64,000 nt of DNA, from NCBI RefSeq assembly GCF_049860565.1, contig NZ_CP172056.1, forward strand, positions 248,001-312,000, given 5' to 3'. This document shows, piece by piece, positions 32,878 to 41,716 of the stretch (position 1 is the stretch's first letter; each line of letters begins with the position of its first letter). Made by a program: the position numbers and the translations under genes. Source of the stretch: Desulfitobacterium_A nosdiversum (GTDB lineage: Bacteria; Bacillota; Desulfitobacteriia; Desulfitobacteriales; Desulfitobacteriaceae). A model generated the notes under the pieces. The model made no database searches. It was given only the letters and a program-made list of their open reading frames with translations, and was not told the DNA's origin.

Positions 32878-34173
32878 TTATTTTTTCTCTAGATCCTTTG
32901 CTCCTTGATAAATAAGCTCAAAGAGTTCTTCAAGCTGATCTTCCTCAACACAGGAAAAAGCAATTCGAATATCTGATTGGCCGAGGGCAATGACCCCAAC
33001 TCCATATTTTTCGAGAAGATGGGTACGCAGTACCTCCGCTTCAACATGTTTTAAGGCTAAGCACATAAAGTAGCCTGAATTAAAAGGGTATTCCTTCCAA
33101 ACCTCTTGGTACCGTTCGGTCTTAAGGATCTCTTTAACTTTAAGAGCCCGGCTTTTGATAATCTCAACCTTCTCATTTTTTTGAGTCCAGAAATCAGGAG
33201 ACTTTAAAGCCTCCATAACAAATGTTTGTGATGGGCTGGCCACATTGGAAATCGTTCCCCGGATAATTCCCATCGTCTTGCTCTCGAGAGCACTTAAAAC
33301 CTCCGGATGTTCCGAGGCGAAGGTAATAAAACCTACCCGGAATCCCCAGACAAATTCTTCTTTTGTAGCTCCGTCCACTTTCACCGGCAAAACCCGGGGA
33401 TGAAGATTGGCTAATCGTCCAAACAATGATTCCTTGATAGAATCCCCGAAGAACAGCCCAAAATAGGCATCATCTGACACAACTACGAGATTCAAGCCTT
33501 CTTCAGCGACCTCGCGAATCGCTTCAACCATTGCGGCTGCCTCTTGAGGTGTAGGAGTATATCCTGTTGGGTTATTCGGGAAATTTAGAAGCAGCAGTGC
33601 TTTGCCATGAGCTTTTTGGGCAAGAAGAGCTTCTTTCATTCCGGAAATATTAAGCTCCCCTGCTTCTGAATAAAAAGGATATGTTACAACATTGGCCCCG
33701 CGGCGCGTTCCAAAGATCAGGTTGTAATTACCCCAGAGTTTATCCGGTAAAACTAAGGGGTCGCCCGCATTGATAAATAAATCAGCAGCTATGCTCAAGC
33801 CATGGGTCAACGCATTTGTAACCATGGGCAGGCTTATTGCTTTACCCCTCAAGGAGGGATTCTCCTTGAACATTTTTTCTTTCCACAGTTCTCTGAGTTC
33901 CTGTTTTCCGGCAGGTGGTGCATAATCATATAAATCGCTTGGCTCAAATTCCGATAATTTATTATGAATTACAGGTAAATACATCGGATGTCCAGCCTCC
34001 GTAGCAATACCAATGGTTGCATTAAAGCGAAATGCTTTTTGCTTTGCTTCTGCAGACTGGGTTAAAATTCCCTTCGGATAATACAGTTCTCTTCCGAGAT
34101 CTGACAAAAGTTCATAAATATATGGGTTAGCACTGCGAATTTGATCATTCAAGTCTTGAGCTATTTGATGCAT
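32878..34173 (-). CDS. PLP-dependent aminotransferase, class I/II
   Basis: 431 residues, fold type I. NNPTGYTPT and VVSDDAYFGLFF (Asp and Tyr for PLP), Schiff-base Lys region VDGATKEEFVWGFRVGFITF, and a C-terminal RIAFS arginine for substrate carboxylate. Resembles the aspartate/aromatic aminotransferase-like group; the amino acid is not evident. ATG with AAGGAAG upstream. A class V enzyme lies 58 bp upstream on the same strand. Confidence 0.88.
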   Translation of the reverse strand: MHQIAQDLNDQIRSANPYIYELLSDLGRELYYPKGILTQSAEAKQKAFRFNATIGIATEAGHPMYLPVIHNKLSEFEPSDLYDYAPPAGKQELRELWKEKMFKENPSLRGKAISLPMVTNALTHGLSIAADLFINAGDPLVLPDKLWGNYNLIFGTRRGANVVTYPFYSEAGELNISGMKEALLAQKAHGKALLLLNFPNNPTGYTPTPQEAAAMVEAIREVAEEGLNLVVVSDDAYFGLFFGDSIKESLFGRLANLHPRVLPVKVDGATKEEFVWGFRVGFITFASEHPEVLSALESKTMGIIRGTISNVASPSQTFVMEALKSPDFWTQKNEKVEIIKSRALKVKEILKTERYQEVWKEYPFNSGYFMCLALKHVEAEVLRTHLLEKYGVGVIALGQSDIRIAFSCVEEDQLEELFELIYQGAKDLEKK

Positions 34174-34231
34174 CCAAGTCTTCCTTTCTTACACTGGGGT
34201 GCCATATTTCCAAGTTAAAAAAATTCAAATT

Positions 34232-35605
34232 TTAATTATTATTATAATACGAAAGTCTTTTACTCGTATACCCTTGTTTTCCAAAACCGGATAAAAACTT
34301 CGTCCTATTTCGCTCAAATTCCGCAATTTCCTGCAAAAGTGCTGTCGTCTGATCAATTTCTTCACGTGTATTATATAATCCAAAGCTCATTCTGACCAGA
34401 CCCGGACGGGGTAAGTGAGGATTATTAATAAATTTCTCCATATCCAGATCAGATATGCGCAAAAGCTTCTGAACATAAGGTTGTGCGCAAAAGCAGCCAT
34501 TTCTAACTGCAATTCCGCCTTCCCATGAAAGAATCTCGGCGACTTTTTCATGGCGCATCCCTACAATATTGAAAGGAATAACCCCAATTCTTGATAAAGA
34601 CAAAGGCGTATAAAGCTCGATTCCTGCTATTTTTTCTAATTTCTTCTGAGCATATTGCAGTAAACGCTCCTCCTGTTTAAGTACTTTTTTCATCCCTATA
34701 CTGCTTAATGCCTCTATGGCCGAAATAAGTGCTACAACCCCTATAACATTAGGAGTTCCCGCCTCCTCTTTGTGCGGGGGATCATCCCATATGACCCGAT
34801 CCTTTGTAACAAACCTAACCGTTCCACCGCCTTTATATTCTGGACTTCCCTGTTCAAAAATCGTCTTTGGACCGATTAGCACGCCAATACCAAAAGGAGC
34901 ATACATTTTATGTGCTGAAAAGGCTAAAAAGTCAATATGATCAGGTGCATAATCGGGGCGCATATCAATAGGCGCGTGAGGGGCAAGTTGAGCGGCATCC
35001 ACTAAAATTTTGGCATTATAGCGGTGGACAATTTCAGCAATTTGATGAATCGGGTTCATTATCCCTGTTACATTGGAAGCACCGGTAACCGCCACAAGCT
35101 TTACAGCTCCTTTATAACGCTGAAGTTTGCGCTCCAAATCATCGAGATTGAGACCTCCGTGACTCTCAAATTCTATATAATCAACCTGGAATTTATCTCT
35201 CCAGGGAAGTAAATTCGAATGATGTTCCATCCATGTTGTAAGGACAATTTCTTTTTTCTGCGGATTCCAAAGACGATAAGAAAGCTTATTGATAGCCTCC
35301 GTGGCATTTTTTACAAAAATGACTGTATTTTGCTCAGATAAACCTCCGACAAATTGAAGTACCGTCTTTCGTGCCTGTTCATAGACTTGCGAGGAAAAAA
35401 CGGATTTATATCCTGTTCCCCGATGAATAGATGAATACAAAGGAGCAAATTGATTGATATCGTTCATTACTTTATTAAACGGAGGCGTCGTTGCCGCATT
35501 ATCAAAATTAATAGCGGGTACGGCACCTCCTTTAGCCAGCGGAACTAAAGTCTCCAACCCTACGAACAGCTCTCGGTAATTCGGCCGATATGGAAAAACC
35601 TGCAT
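34232..35605 (-). CDS. Class V aminotransferase / cysteine desulfurase-like protein
   Basis: 457 residues from ATG 35605, chosen because GGAGGGG stands 7 nt upstream; a longer frame from TTG 35707 lacks a ribosome site. PLP motifs: INFDNAATTPP, ILVDAAQLAPH, the Schiff-base Lys in FLAFSAHKMYAPFGIG, and the active-site loop RNGCFCAQPYVQKLL, whose Cys is in the SufS/Csd position. Longer than classic SufS and without suf neighbours, so it may be a desulfurase or a related lyase of different use. Confidence 0.85.
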   Translation of the reverse strand: MQVFPYRPNYRELFVGLETLVPLAKGGAVPAINFDNAATTPPFNKVMNDINQFAPLYSSIHRGTGYKSVFSSQVYEQARKTVLQFVGGLSEQNTVIFVKNATEAINKLSYRLWNPQKKEIVLTTWMEHHSNLLPWRDKFQVDYIEFESHGGLNLDDLERKLQRYKGAVKLVAVTGASNVTGIMNPIHQIAEIVHRYNAKILVDAAQLAPHAPIDMRPDYAPDHIDFLAFSAHKMYAPFGIGVLIGPKTIFEQGSPEYKGGGTVRFVTKDRVIWDDPPHKEEAGTPNVIGVVALISAIEALSSIGMKKVLKQEERLLQYAQKKLEKIAGIELYTPLSLSRIGVIPFNIVGMRHEKVAEILSWEGGIAVRNGCFCAQPYVQKLLRISDLDMEKFINNPHLPRPGLVRMSFGLYNTREEIDQTTALLQEIAEFERNRTKFLSGFGKQGYTSKRLSYYNNN

Positions 35606-35767
35606 TAAATTCCCCTCCAAATCTTCTATCCCTGCATTATATTTAAACAAAGAAGAGGGTGCCAAAGGAATTTTCTCCCTGTTTAGCGAATTAGATTTAC
35701 CATCCAATAAGATTCATCTGAAACTTTAATCCTTTATCCATTTAATAAGAGGAAGGATAGACTTTTT

Positions 35768-35998
35768 ATGAAAATTGATCGACACCGTGTTATTATTTGG
35801 AGCTTTTTTGCTTTCGTTTTCATCGTTGCCGGCTACTTTCTTTTGCAACGTTATCCCAATCCATCTCTCCCTACTCTTCTCATTGCTTTAACTTTAACAT
35901 TTATTCTTGATCAGCTTTTGAAAAAACACCAACTCCAAAAGGAAAAAGTACAAGATCCAAATGGTGAAACTGAATTTATACGCAAAAACGGCAAATAA
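35768..35998 (+). CDS. Small two-helix membrane protein
   Basis: 76 residues with two predicted helices (VIIWSFFAFVFIVAGYFLL and LPTLLIALTLTFILDQLL) and a hydrophilic, charged C-terminus. ATG with AAGAGGAAGG upstream. No family recognised; divergent from the desulfurase-like gene. Confidence 0.7.
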   Translation: MKIDRHRVIIWSFFAFVFIVAGYFLLQRYPNPSLPTLLIALTLTFILDQLLKKHQLQKEKVQDPNGETEFIRKNGK

Positions 35999-36130
35999 CC
36001 TAGAAAAACCGCGTTATCAGGGTATATTTTCCTGTGCAACATAAAATTACTTCTTGATGTTCGACATGATAAATGGTATTTTGACATAGTCAGGATGATA
36101 AGTCGCACCCAAAACCCTGACATTGCGTAA

Positions 36131-36229
36131 TTTGAATTCCTGGACGCAGGAATTCAAATGAAGTCTACTTCGTTACCCAAAACGAGAGACGGGGTTGGGC
36201 CATGCTCAACTTCGTCTCTCGTTTTGGGT
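36131..36229. terminator. Two adjacent long hairpins
   Basis: First TTTGAATTCCTG-GACG-CAGGAATTCAAA (36131-36158), then a 17-bp perfect stem ACCCAAAACGAGAGACG (36175-36191) with its complement at 36213-36229. Either could terminate; together they are more elaborate than a plain terminator. The rest of 35999-36450 holds no gene. Confidence 0.6.
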
Positions 36230-36450
36230 TAAAAATATTTATGACGGACCCCCTCAAATTCTAATTTTCTTTCGTATATAACTAATGGTTTAATTTATTA
36301 TTCAAATGATTTAACCCAATTCTTATTGTTAAATAAGAATTTCTCAAATTTTTATCCATAAGTACAAAAATTTCAAAGATAAAATGATACCTTTTCGTTT
36401 GATATTGGGTATAATGAAATGTAGATTCAAATTTGAAGGGAAGATGGGCA

Positions 36451-37800
36451 TTGCCATTACATATTCATTTTGTTGGAGTTAAAGGAACAGGTATGAGTGC
36501 TTTAGCACAAGTGAGTGCTCATGTTGAAGATGCAATTATAACAGGGTCCGATGTTTCTGAACGTTTTTTTACCGACGCGGTTTTAGAACGCGCCCACATA
36601 CCTGTCTTAGATTTTAATGCACACAACGTTGAAAATTCTAACCTAGTTGTCGCCTCAGCCGCCTACGGAGAGGATCAACCCGAGATTGCTCGGGCCCGTG
36701 AATTAAATATTCCCGTTTTAACTTATCCCCAATATTTAGGACGACTTATGTCCAAAAAAAGAGGTATTGCAGTATCTGGTACCCATGGTAAGACTACAAC
36801 AACAGCTATGGCCGGTCTTACTCTCCTCCAAGCAGGGATTGATCCAACCATCGTAGTCGGAAGTGATGTTCCCAGCATTGGCGGTAATGCTTATTCCGGA
36901 AAAGGAGAATATTTCCTCGCTGAATCCTGTGAATACCGTCGGCACTTTCTTAATTATTCTCCGCAATACTTAATTATTACAAATATTGAATTCGATCATC
37001 CTGATTACTTTAAGGATATAGAGGATGTAATTTCCGCATTCGCTGAACTTGCTCAAAAGGTGCCTGCTGCAGGCCGAGTGTTTATTTGGGCTGAGGATCC
37101 AAACCGCAAATTCATTCAAAGCCAAGCCCCAATAACCACCTTTGGCTTATCAGAGGAAGCGGATATTCAAGCTAAGGAAATTCATTTTCATGATGAAGGC
37201 AGTTCTATGAAAATCTTTGCCTTTGGCAAGTATCTCGGTGAGTTGAACCTTCATGTTGCAGGTAAACATAATATCTTAAATGCTTTAGCAGCCATTGCTT
37301 TATGTTTGGAACTTGGTATCCCTGCCAAACAAATTCTTGCCAGCTTAAGTCAGTTTAACGGAACAAAACGCCGTTTCGAACATATTGGAATGAACGGCGG
37401 AGCTTTAATCGTCGACGATTATGCTCACCATCCGACAGAAATCCGTTCTACACTTGAAGGGGCACGGCTTTCTTTCCCTGATCGCCGAATTCGGGCCATC
37501 TTTCAGCCTCATACATTCAGCCGTACGGAAAAATTGCTTGACGAGTTCTCTCATGCATTTACTGTCGCTGATGAAGTTGTCGTTGCTGAAATCTTCGCCT
37601 CTGCTCGGGAGACAAACCTGAATACCATTTCTGCTTCTGCTCTTGCCGAACTCATGCAAGGTCAGGGAGTTAACGCCCGGTTCATCAATTCTTTGGATGA
37701 AATTCATGACTACCTGGCCGATACTCTAACTCCAAAAGATTTAGTTCTTACCCTTGGAGCGGGTGATATCTACAAAGTTGGTCAAAGCCTCGTCGGTTGA
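36451..37800 (+). CDS. murC: UDP-N-acetylmuramate--L-alanine ligase
   Basis: Mur ligase of 449 residues. N-terminal Rossmann loop HFVGVKGTGMSALA, ATP loop VSGTHGKTTTTAM, the NIEFDHPDYF and LAESCEYRRHF regions, carbamoyl-Lys area, and C-terminal DDYAHHPTEI...FQPHTFSRT. These are the MurC/Mpl signatures. It joins L-Ala to UDP-MurNAc in peptidoglycan synthesis; recycling ligase (Mpl) is a possible alternative. Start taken as TTG 36451 with GAAGGGAAG upstream; an in-frame TTG at 36433 is further from the conserved start. A possible second MurC, as no division genes are near. Confidence 0.87.
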   Translation: MPLHIHFVGVKGTGMSALAQVSAHVEDAIITGSDVSERFFTDAVLERAHIPVLDFNAHNVENSNLVVASAAYGEDQPEIARARELNIPVLTYPQYLGRLMSKKRGIAVSGTHGKTTTTAMAGLTLLQAGIDPTIVVGSDVPSIGGNAYSGKGEYFLAESCEYRRHFLNYSPQYLIITNIEFDHPDYFKDIEDVISAFAELAQKVPAAGRVFIWAEDPNRKFIQSQAPITTFGLSEEADIQAKEIHFHDEGSSMKIFAFGKYLGELNLHVAGKHNILNALAAIALCLELGIPAKQILASLSQFNGTKRRFEHIGMNGGALIVDDYAHHPTEIRSTLEGARLSFPDRRIRAIFQPHTFSRTEKLLDEFSHAFTVADEVVVAEIFASARETNLNTISASALAELMQGQGVNARFINSLDEIHDYLADTLTPKDLVLTLGAGDIYKVGQSLVG

Positions 37801-37881
37801 TAAAAGCACAGTTTCCTCTAATTACCATATTTTACTATTAGATCAAAATAATAGGCAATGGGTATAGAGGAGGTCATTTCA

Positions 37882-37995
37882 ATGTGGGGATGGCATCGCG
37901 GCTGGCATTATGGATGGCATCATAGATGGTTTATGCCTATATTCTGGAGCCCTTTCTGGCATCATCGTTATCATCATATGCATCACGGTTTTTAA
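37882..37995 (+). CDS. His/Trp-rich microprotein, 37 residues
   Basis: Reads MWGWHRGWHYGWHHRWFMPI, then FWSPFWHHRYHHMHHGF. Ten His and seven Trp in 37 residues, in repeats of W-x-W-H. ATG with a perfect AGGAGG 9 nt upstream (GAGGAGGTCATTTCA), and a terminator 31 bp after the stop. No known domain. The composition suggests metal or heme binding at a membrane or surface. Precedes the YgbA_NO-type gene but with a terminator between. Confidence 0.7.
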   Translation: MWGWHRGWHYGWHHRWFMPIFWSPFWHHRYHHMHHGF

Positions 37996-38025
37996 AATGC
38001 AGGTTAATCCATCACTGTAAGTCAA

Positions 38026-38050
38026 GGGAGCCTCAAAGGCTCTCTTTTTA
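38026..38050 (+). terminator. Terminator after microprotein
   Basis: GGGAGCCT-CAA-AGGCTCTC followed by TTTTTA. Confidence 0.8.
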
Positions 38051-38078
38051 CCTCGAGTTGCAATACAGAGGAATTAAG

Positions 38079-38405
38079 ATGAAGCAGCATTCCAGGATTG
38101 AACGTGAAAAACAAACTGTAGCCCTGATGATTCAGCTCTATTGTCAACATAAGCACTGTCCCCAAGCGAAACTTTGCGACAATTGTCAAGGGCTTCTCCA
38201 TTATGCCCATCAACGCCTTGACCACTGTAAATTCGGAGAAAATAAAACGGTTTGCGGGGATTGTTCAGTTCACTGTTATAAAAAAGAGCGGCGGGATAAG
38301 ATTATCTCAGTGATGCGTTATTCAGGTCCTCGGATGATCTTTCACCATCCTATCGTTGCTCTGCAGCATCTTATAGATAAAAGAAAGGGTAATAATCATA
38401 GCTAA
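38079..38405 (+). CDS. YgbA_NO (nitrous oxide-stimulated promoter) family protein
   Basis: 108 residues from ATG 38079 (AGAGGAATT upstream). Cysteine-rich pattern YCQHKHCPQAKLCDNCQGLL...CKFGENKTVCGDCSVHCYKKERRDKI...MRYSGPRMIFHHP, matching the YgbA family linked to nitric oxide stress in enterics. It likely binds an Fe-S cluster or zinc (inferred from eight Cys). Regulation by NO in this organism is not shown by the sequence. Confidence 0.85.
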   Translation: MKQHSRIEREKQTVALMIQLYCQHKHCPQAKLCDNCQGLLHYAHQRLDHCKFGENKTVCGDCSVHCYKKERRDKIISVMRYSGPRMIFHHPIVALQHLIDKRKGNNHS

Positions 38406-38448
38406 TTCTACTAAAGAAGAACCTTTTTAATATACTCCAAATCAAGAA

Positions 38449-38495
38449 AGCCGCTATCCCTTGTAAATTTTATACAAGGGAGAGGGGCTCTTTTT
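38449..38495 (+). terminator. Bidirectional terminator
   Basis: AGCC...CCTTGTA / TACAAGG...GGGCT with T-run; overlaps the end of the convergent nucleotidase gene. Confidence 0.8.
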
Positions 38496-39048
38496 ATAAC
38501 TTCATCTTTTCAATTTGCTTAATAATTTGCATCCAATTTCGGCAACGGGTAACCCCTGTCGGAAGTTCTCCTTGATTATAAGTAGAATCCAGCAGCAAAA
38601 CTTGAATCCCTGATTTGGCAATGGCTTCAGCGTTTCCCGCATAATCCTCAATAAAAAGCTCAAGCTGCCACTCTTTAACCAGGTCAACCTTGTTTTTCAT
38701 TCCAGCAAATATAATATTCTCGTACGGAATCTCATATTTATCCATCCACCGAAGAGTGACATCTTTCTCTTCCGGTGAACGTGCTGTCACATAGATCACT
38801 TCATGCCCTTTGGCTAAGAGTGTTTCGATACCCTGTTTAGCGCCTTTCATCGGTGGAGGAAGCATGAAAAGCCTTTCCACGTTCTCAACGAAAAATTGAT
38901 TCATGTCATCCCAAGGTACATCATAAACAAGTTCCAAGTGATAGTCTTCTAAAACCTCGATATTCTTACCATAGTATCGATTGAGTTCTCCGAGCCATAC
39001 TGTATAGCTGTCGGAAGTGACTCCATCAATATCTACACCGATTCGCAA
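38494..39048 (-). CDS. HAD-type 5'-nucleotidase
   Basis: 184 residues. Motif I GVDIDGVTSDS (Asp nucleophile and Asp acid), motif II Thr in VIYVTARS, motif III Lys (GMKNKVDLV), motif IV acids in LFIEDYAGNA: the NT5C / YorS-like 5'(3')-deoxyribonucleotidase family. Probably dephosphorylates nucleoside monophosphates. Twenty-three bp downstream of nadE, so part of the NAD salvage operon and possibly active on NMN or NaMN (inference). Confidence 0.85.
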   Translation of the reverse strand: MRIGVDIDGVTSDSYTVWLGELNRYYGKNIEVLEDYHLELVYDVPWDDMNQFFVENVERLFMLPPPMKGAKQGIETLLAKGHEVIYVTARSPEEKDVTLRWMDKYEIPYENIIFAGMKNKVDLVKEWQLELFIEDYAGNAEAIAKSGIQVLLLDSTYNQGELPTGVTRCRNWMQIIKQIEKMKL

Positions 39049-39071
39049 TGTTTTACAGCCTCTCTCTTTTT

Positions 39072-39839
39072 CTACAATTGAGCAAGTTTCGGAAGTTCTA
39101 AGACAGGAGGAAGCTGGCGTTTATGCTCGCTTTGACGATGGAGCTTTTCGATTTTTCCAACGCTCTCGGCAGGGATCTCTTCCCCAAGCAAATAACGGTC
39201 GATAAGATCATAGGTAATTCCCATTTCACTCTCATCCGTTTGACCCGGCCATAATCCTGCCGTTGGGACACGATTGACGATTTTATCCGGAAGTCCAAGT
39301 TTTGCAGCCCAAGCCCGTACTTCTGTCTTAGTTAATGTAGAAATGGGCAAAAGATCCACACCGCCGTCGCCATACTTCGTAAAATACCCGGTATAGCTTT
39401 CGGGGGCATTATCGGTACCCACCACTAAATAATTTAAAGCGTTAGCAACTGTATAGAGCGTTGACATTCTCAGCCGAGCTTTCAAATTGCCTTGACTTAA
39501 CCGTTCTTCAAACGTTAAGCCCTGTTCGTTTAAACCTTTTCGAACCCTTTCGAGAATCCCCTGGTGTACTTCCCCTAAATCCACTTCGACCACTTTTAAA
39601 CCATGGGTTTCAGCAATAAGTAAAGCATCTTCACGGTCTACAGGATTCGAATGTGAGGGCATAATCACTCCTACGGAATTTTCGGGAAAGGCTCTTTTAC
39701 AAAGCCCAGAGACCACCGCAGAATCTACTCCTCCAGAAATTCCAACAACTAATCCTTTTACCCCAGCTTTTGCGGCTTGCTCACGCAGCCATTCTACCGC
39801 CGTTTGAATTCGGCTCTCCAATTCACTATCAGACCACAT
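39072..39839 (-). CDS. nadE: NAD(+) synthase
   Basis: 255 residues, ammonia-dependent form (no nitrilase domain). P-loop GISGGVDSAVV (34-44), GTDNAPESYTGYFTKYGDGGVDLLP and LGLPDKIVNRVPTAGLWPGQTDESEMG, the standard NadE motifs. Converts deamido-NAD to NAD. Twenty-two bp after the nicotinate phosphoribosyltransferase gene, so the two make a Preiss-Handler salvage pair. Confidence 0.94.
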   Translation of the reverse strand: MWSDSELESRIQTAVEWLREQAAKAGVKGLVVGISGGVDSAVVSGLCKRAFPENSVGVIMPSHSNPVDREDALLIAETHGLKVVEVDLGEVHQGILERVRKGLNEQGLTFEERLSQGNLKARLRMSTLYTVANALNYLVVGTDNAPESYTGYFTKYGDGGVDLLPISTLTKTEVRAWAAKLGLPDKIVNRVPTAGLWPGQTDESEMGITYDLIDRYLLGEEIPAESVGKIEKLHRQSEHKRQLPPVLELPKLAQL

Positions 39840-39860
39840 AGTAAAATACCTCCTTAATTC

Positions 39861-41318
39861 TTATTTTATTTTAGGAGACGCCTTCACTTCATTCACTTGT
39901 TCACTGATTCGCTGTAGAAGATCTTGCTTTAAATTATAAAGTTTGGGAGATAAATCTACAATATAACGGTGTGGATTGATTAAACGTTTAACTTCATCCC
40001 ATAACGTATCCATTTCTTCCTTCGCATATGCTTGGATTTCTTGCAGGCTCGGAAGATCATAGACCTTGATTCCTTTCCGAAAAATCGGCTTCATAAGGTC
40101 TCTTGTTGTAAAGTCAGTTAAGACTTTCTTTTTCCACGTTTGTACGGGATCAAAAATGGTTAGCGGTTCTACAAAATTCTCGTCTTCAAGTGCAATTAAA
40201 TCTGCCATAGCCTTGCCCGCTTTGTCAAAGAAACGCACAATTTTCTTGATTCCGGGATTCGTTATCTTCGTTACATTTTCAGATACCTTTAAACGAGGTT
40301 CGTAAACCCCATTTTCTTCCTCAGCACAGAGCTTGTAAACTCCGCCGAGCGCAGGAGTATCCTTGGAGGTAATTAAATGAGTTCCCACTCCCCAGGCATC
40401 AATAGGAGCTCCTTGAGCACGTATCGCCCAAATCGTATGCTCATCCAGATCATTTGAGCCCACAATTTTTGCATGATAAAGCCCAGCCGCATCCAACATC
40501 TTCCTGGCTTCGCGGGAAAGATATGTCAAGTCTCCGCTGTCAATGCGAATACCCAGAAAATGATGACCTTGAGCCTCGAGCTCCAGACCGACTTGAATAG
40601 CATTGGGTACACCCGACTTCAAAACATTATAGGTATCCACAAGTAACAGACATTCATCCGGGAAAGTCTGAGCATAAGCCCGAAAAGCATCGATTTCGCT
40701 GGGGAAACACTGAATCCAGCTATGAGCTTGCGTTCCGGAAACAGGGACCCCAAATCTTTGACCTGCAAGAACGTTAGAAGTGGATTGACAGCCTCCAATA
40801 AACGCAGCTCGAGCTCCAAGAGTACCTGCATCAGGTCCCTGTGCCCTGCGAAGACCAAATTCCGCAACAGGGCCTCCACCTGTCGCTGTTACTACGCGAA
40901 AAGCCTTGGTGGCAATCAAAGTTTCAAAGTTAATTAAATTTAAGAGTGCTGTCTCCACGAGCTGAGCTTCAAAAATTCTAGCTTTTACCCGAAGCAAAGG
41001 CTCATAAGGAAAGACTGGCGTTCCTTCTGGAACCGCATCAATATCTCCCATGAAACGAAAGTCCTTGAGAGCCTTTAGGAAGGTCTCATTAAACATATGC
41101 AGTCCTCGGAGATATTCAATATCTTCTTCTGTAAAGCGCAGGTTTTCAATATACTCAATGACCTGCTCTAAACCCGCTGCAATTGCATAGCCCCCTCCAT
41201 TGGGGATATTCCGAAAGTATATGTCAAAAACTGCTCCCTTTTCCTCATAACCATGTTGTAAATATCCCTGCATCATCGTTAATTGATATAAGTCGGTCAA
41301 TAGCTCTAGATCTTTCAT
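39861..41318 (-). CDS. pncB: Nicotinate phosphoribosyltransferase
   Basis: 485 residues. LTDLYQLTMMQGYLQHG start, the AEFGLRRAQGPD and GCQSTSNVLAGQRFGVPVSGTQAHSW segments with the catalytic His, and GIRIDSGDLTYLSREAR. Makes nicotinate mononucleotide from nicotinate and PRPP. First gene of the salvage operon; the promoter region upstream (41319-41716) contains a cluster of DnaA boxes. Confidence 0.93.
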   Translation of the reverse strand: MKDLELLTDLYQLTMMQGYLQHGYEEKGAVFDIYFRNIPNGGGYAIAAGLEQVIEYIENLRFTEEDIEYLRGLHMFNETFLKALKDFRFMGDIDAVPEGTPVFPYEPLLRVKARIFEAQLVETALLNLINFETLIATKAFRVVTATGGGPVAEFGLRRAQGPDAGTLGARAAFIGGCQSTSNVLAGQRFGVPVSGTQAHSWIQCFPSEIDAFRAYAQTFPDECLLLVDTYNVLKSGVPNAIQVGLELEAQGHHFLGIRIDSGDLTYLSREARKMLDAAGLYHAKIVGSNDLDEHTIWAIRAQGAPIDAWGVGTHLITSKDTPALGGVYKLCAEEENGVYEPRLKVSENVTKITNPGIKKIVRFFDKAGKAMADLIALEDENFVEPLTIFDPVQTWKKKVLTDFTTRDLMKPIFRKGIKVYDLPSLQEIQAYAKEEMDTLWDEVKRLINPHRYIVDLSPKLYNLKQDLLQRISEQVNEVKASPKIK

Positions 41319-41424
41319 GCTAATCCTCCCACCTTAAGTTTCAATGGGCTCTAATTGATCCCATGAAAAGCAAGTGCCCTCTTTTTGTCGAAACATGTAA
41401 TGTCCATTGATCCTTTGACTCAAG

Positions 41425-41552
41425 TTATACACAGTTTTTAAAGGTTATCCCCTGTTTATCCTCGTTAATTTTTAAGTTATACCATAGTTATACCGAACAG
41501 TCCACAAAGTTATCCACATTATTCACAGGTTGTATATGATTTTTGTGTATAA
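41425..41552. promoter_or_regulatory. Cluster of four consensus DnaA boxes
   Basis: TTATNCACA boxes at 41425-41433 (TTATACACA, plus), 41510-41518 (TTATCCACA, plus), 41519-41527 (TTATTCACA, plus, directly abutting) and 41544-41552 (TTATACACA, minus). Weaker TTATCCCCT and TTATACC words lie between. The stretch 41319-41716 is AT-rich and has no gene. It could be a DnaA-titration or regulatory cluster between pncB and argH; no dnaA, dnaN or other origin genes are visible here. Confidence 0.75.
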
Positions 41553-41716
41553 CTTAGCTTGTACCTCTGAATTAACAACGGTTTCCCGACTTGATTATAC
41601 CTCTTACCCGTATTGCCTTGTAAAATTTTATACAGACCAACTTTTTTCGACATTTTCTCTCTAATCTCTGCTAATATCTAGAATTATTACAATAATAGAC
41701 TTACTTAAATGATTAC

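Noticed and set aside
35605..35707. Longer N-terminus for the class V aminotransferase
   Set aside because: The TTG at 35707 has no ribosome site, while the ATG at 35605 follows GGAGGGG at correct distance.
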